Source: Candidatus Dependentiae bacterium
Lineage (GTDB): Bacteria; Babelota; Babeliae; Babelales; Vermiphilaceae
Length of the DNA stretch: 64,000 bases
Assembly: GCA_040878395.1 (NCBI GenBank)
Contig: JBBDMI010000011.1
Location: 34,408-98,407, forward strand
Direction of reading: 5' to 3'
In this document: piece after piece, positions 61,473 to 64,000 of the stretch
Layout of the letters: each line of letters starts with the position of its first letter
How positions within the stretch are numbered: position 1 is the first letter of the stretch
Notes under the pieces: model-generated
What the model saw: the letters and a program-made list of their open reading frames with translations, nothing else
What the model was told of the DNA's origin: nothing
Databases searched by the model: none
Position numbers and translations under genes: made by a program

Positions 61473-63563
61473 TTATTTATCTTCTAATATACGAAGACGA
61501 ATACGCCCAGTTGCGCTGTCATAATCGATAACTTCAATAGGTACAACATCATCAAGTTTATACATATTTTGGAAGCTACGTTGTTTATCACGTGGTATGC
61601 TTGAAACATGAACCAAACCATCTTGACCAGGTACCAATTCAACAAAGATACCAAAATCAACTATGCGTCTGATTTTACCTTCAAAACGATCGCCAGCCTT
61701 AATTTGACCTGCAAGAACTTTTACCCAGTTCGTTGCTTTATCAAGTTTCTCTGCTGACACACCAAATATTTTAACAGTTCCGTCATCTTCGATATCGATA
61801 CTTGTTACACCGGTAGTTTCAATAATTTCACGAATCATTTTTCCACCTGAACCGATTACAGCACCAATTTTATCATTATCAATTTTAAAACTGATCACTT
61901 TTGGTACCAACGCTGACATTTCTGCAGCCGGTTCGGTCATACATTTACGCATTTCACTAAGAATATGCAAACGACCTTTATGTGCTTGCTTTAATGCTGA
62001 TTCGAACACATTGCGACCAAAGCCACCTTTATGTTTAATATCCATTTGAATTGCAGTTATACCTTGATCGGTACCCGCAACTTTAAAATCCATTAAACCA
62101 AAGTTATCTTCAAATCCGCTAATATCTGTCAATACATGAATATCACCAGTTGAACTTCTTAACAAGCCCATTGCAACACCACTTACCATTTTTTTAATTG
62201 GCACACCACCCTGCATCATAGCCATAGTGGAACCACATACTGTTGCCATTGAACTTGAACCGTTTGATTCTAAAATATCGGTAACAATACGAATAGTATA
62301 AGGAAATGCCTCTTTACTTGGTAACATAAATTGAAATGAAGATGCTGCTAAATATCCATGACCAACTTCACGTCTACCCGGTCCACGCATTGGACGAACT
62401 TCGCCAACCGAAAATGGTGGGAAATTATAGTTCAACATAAACGTACGATCAGCTGTATCATCTTCCATAATGCTTTCAACACGTTGAGTGTCTTGGCCAC
62501 CACCGAAAGTAACACTCGTTAACGCTTGCGTTTGTCCACGAGTAAAGAGTGATGAACCATGTGCAAATGGAAGCAAGCCAACTTCAACATTAATATCTCG
62601 CACTTGATCAAAAGCACGATTATCAACACGATGATTAACAGAAAATACTAAATCAGTAAACTTCTTCTTAAATGCTTCTTCAAAAAGATACGACAGTATG
62701 CGTTCAGGAATTTCAACCTTATTATCAAATGTTTGTACATAAGCAGAGAACTCTGCTTGAAGTTCTTTCAACTGTTCTGAACGTTCTTTTTTATCAACAA
62801 CAAATGTTTTTTTAATGCGATCTTGATTCAAGAATTCTAATGCTCTTTCAGACCACACAGTCCAATCAATACTTTGATCTACCGGACGTTTTGTTTTGCC
62901 AACTTCTTTTGCAATTTCTTCTTGCCATGCAACAATTTTTTTAATCTGTTCATGAGCCATAAATGCTGCATCTACAAATTCAGATTCTGAAATTTCATCT
63001 GAAGTTCCTTCAATCATGCAAATGCCTTCTTTAGTACCTGCAACGATAAGAGTTGCATCAGCACGACCGGCATCTTCATAAGAAGGATTCACTACCCATT
63101 TGCCATCAACACGAGCCATTTCAACGCCACCAACCGGCCCTAAAAACGGTATATCTGAAATGCATAATGCTAATGAACTCGCGTTCAATGCCATTATTGA
63201 AGGAGCTTGTTTTCTATCGACAGAATACACTGTTGATAAAACTTGAATTTGATCAAAATAATGATCAGGAAAAATTGGTCGTATTGAGCGGTCAATAACA
63301 CGAGAAGTTAAAACCTCTTTATCTGACGATTTCCCTTCCCGCTTGTAGTATCCACCTGGAATTTTACCCGCTGCTGCATATTGTTCACGATAATCAACTG
63401 TAAGCGGCAAAAAGCCGGGAAATTCATTACTTGCTGAAGCTGTTGCTGTTGTTAAAACAACAGTTCCTCCGTGTGTAAACCAAACGGCTCCATCAGCTTG
63501 TTGAGCTACCTTGCCAATTTCAACTTCGTAACCGAAGTCCGGCAAATTAAATTTTTTTACCAT
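61473..63563 (-). CDS. pnp: Polyribonucleotide nucleotidyltransferase (PNPase)
   Basis: Phosphorolytic exonuclease and degradosome component. The 696 residues contain two RNase PH-like domains (first LTVDYREQYAAAGKIPGGYYKREG; second FPPFSVGEVRPMRGPGRREVGHG), a helical linker, a KH domain (GAVIGSGGKMIREIIETTG) and a C-terminal S1 domain (GIFVELVPGQDGLVHVSSI). The catalytic core DFKVAGTDQGITAIQMDIK is conserved. It sits directly after rpsO, as in many bacteria. Confidence 0.97.
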   Translation of the reverse strand: MVKKFNLPDFGYEVEIGKVAQQADGAVWFTHGGTVVLTTATASASNEFPGFLPLTVDYREQYAAAGKIPGGYYKREGKSSDKEVLTSRVIDRSIRPIFPDHYFDQIQVLSTVYSVDRKQAPSIMALNASSLALCISDIPFLGPVGGVEMARVDGKWVVNPSYEDAGRADATLIVAGTKEGICMIEGTSDEISESEFVDAAFMAHEQIKKIVAWQEEIAKEVGKTKRPVDQSIDWTVWSERALEFLNQDRIKKTFVVDKKERSEQLKELQAEFSAYVQTFDNKVEIPERILSYLFEEAFKKKFTDLVFSVNHRVDNRAFDQVRDINVEVGLLPFAHGSSLFTRGQTQALTSVTFGGGQDTQRVESIMEDDTADRTFMLNYNFPPFSVGEVRPMRGPGRREVGHGYLAASSFQFMLPSKEAFPYTIRIVTDILESNGSSSMATVCGSTMAMMQGGVPIKKMVSGVAMGLLRSSTGDIHVLTDISGFEDNFGLMDFKVAGTDQGITAIQMDIKHKGGFGRNVFESALKQAHKGRLHILSEMRKCMTEPAAEMSALVPKVISFKIDNDKIGAVIGSGGKMIREIIETTGVTSIDIEDDGTVKIFGVSAEKLDKATNWVKVLAGQIKAGDRFEGKIRRIVDFGIFVELVPGQDGLVHVSSIPRDKQRSFQNMYKLDDVVPIEVIDYDSATGRIRLRILEDK

Positions 63564-63612
63564 CTAATACGACCTATTATATTTTAAAGTAATACCGGTT
63601 TGTATAAATATT

Positions 63613-63879
63613 TTATTTCAAACCAAGTTTATGTTTTATCTCATTATATTTTTGCTCATTTTCTTTGTGCAAATAATTAAGTAATGTACGCCGTTGAGCA
63701 ACCATTTTTAATAATCCTAAACGTGAAGAATAATCTTTATGATTACTTTTCATGTGTTCAGTTAAAACCTTAATCTTACCTGTTAGTGCTGCAATTTGCA
63801 CCTCAGATGAACCGGTATCTTGTCCATCTCTACCAAAATCTTTTACAACTTCTTGCATTTGCTCTTTTGTTAAAGCCAT
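63613..63879 (-). CDS. rpsO: 30S ribosomal protein S15
   Basis: uS15, a primary 16S binder that in E. coli represses its own mRNA. I choose MALTKEQMQEV at 63879 (88 residues), the family start, with GAGG upstream; a start at 63894 adds five residues. Conserved blocks are DTGSSEVQIAALTGKI, HKDYSSRLGLLKMVAQRRTLL and YLHKEN. It heads the rpsO-pnp-rph run. Confidence 0.96.
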   Translation of the reverse strand: MALTKEQMQEVVKDFGRDGQDTGSSEVQIAALTGKIKVLTEHMKSNHKDYSSRLGLLKMVAQRRTLLNYLHKENEQKYNEIKHKLGLK

Positions 63880-63923
63880 TATATTGAACCTCAATATTCA
63901 AACGTTTATTTTTTTATGCTCTT

Positions 63924-63998
63924 TGGTAGGCACGAGCGGGATCGAACCGCTGACCCCTGCTACGTCAAAGCAGTGCTCTACCACTGAGCTACGCGCCT
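63924..63998 (-). tRNA. tRNA-Val (anticodon GAC)
   Basis: The minus strand folds into a complete cloverleaf: acceptor AGGCGCG with CGTGCCT (one G-U pair), T8-A9, D stem GCTC/GAGC, anticodon stem CTGCT/AGCAG with loop TTGACGT, T stem AGCGG/CCGCT with TTCGATC. The anticodon GAC (63964-63966 on the complement) reads Val GUC/GUU. CCA is encoded at the 3' end (63924-63926). It lies about 45 bases ahead of rpsO on the same strand. Confidence 0.96.
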
Positions 63999-64000
63999 AT

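Noticed and set aside
63880..63923. Classical S15 translational operator ahead of rpsO
   Set aside because: The short gap shows no convincing pseudoknot by eye, so autoregulation cannot be supported from the sequence alone.

Overview
This 64 kb window is AT-rich bacterial chromosome with a Gram-negative style gene set: a YidC with a large periplasmic domain, an RseP-type site-2 protease, a lipoprotein, and many short proteins with Sec signal peptides. The combination suggests an obligate intracellular or host-associated lineage with reduced gene content, and my best guess is Candidatus Dependentiae (TM6/Babeliales). The reasons are no rpmD in the spc operon, no rimM beside trmD, a TrmD fused to a second SPOUT-like domain, and many exported helical and TPR proteins. 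This placement is inference, because no rRNA is present to confirm it.

Layout. Positions 1-18597 (minus strand) hold one nearly unbroken translation cluster that joins the str, S10, spc and alpha operons: rpsL-rpsG-fusA-tuf-rpsJ-rplCDWB-rpsS-rplV-rpsC-rplP-rpmC-rpsQ-rplNXE-rpsN-rpsH-rplFR-rpsE-rplO-secY-adk-map-infA-rpmJ-rpsM-rpsK-rpsD-rpoA, with rpoA cut by the window edge. Positions 18902-35307 are housekeeping: rseP, rplM, an NhaC-type antiporter, yidC-recR-pepP, a MerR-like regulator with murC, a broken secreted-protein gene, two glycine-rich exported proteins, an ffh-rpsP-khpA-trmD-rplS-lipoprotein operon, and hflX.

Positions 35369-49080 are the accessory part. They hold exported proteins of unknown function, two of them long and helical, followed by a run of four TPR plus GT9-like glycosyltransferase paralogues, all with N-terminal export or anchor sequences. 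A fifth relative keeps only a degraded GT9-like region joined to a DUF6165-type domain. Positions 49205-64000 carry a UvrD/PcrA helicase, several orphan exported proteins, trpS, a cdaA-cdaR-glmM locus, a DUF502 membrane protein, a possible DNA polymerase III delta subunit, rph, pnp, rpsO and a tRNA-Val.

The two most notable observations are these. (1) The cdaA homologue keeps the CdaA fold layout and the cdaA-cdaR-glmM order but has lost both catalytic motifs of diadenylate cyclases (DGA and RHR), so it looks like a pseudoenzyme. (2) The TPR-GT9 family is tandemly amplified and apparently exported, which is unexpected for enzymes whose relatives use cytoplasmic nucleotide-sugars. The window contains no CRISPR array, rRNA, insertion sequence or prophage that I can recognise.
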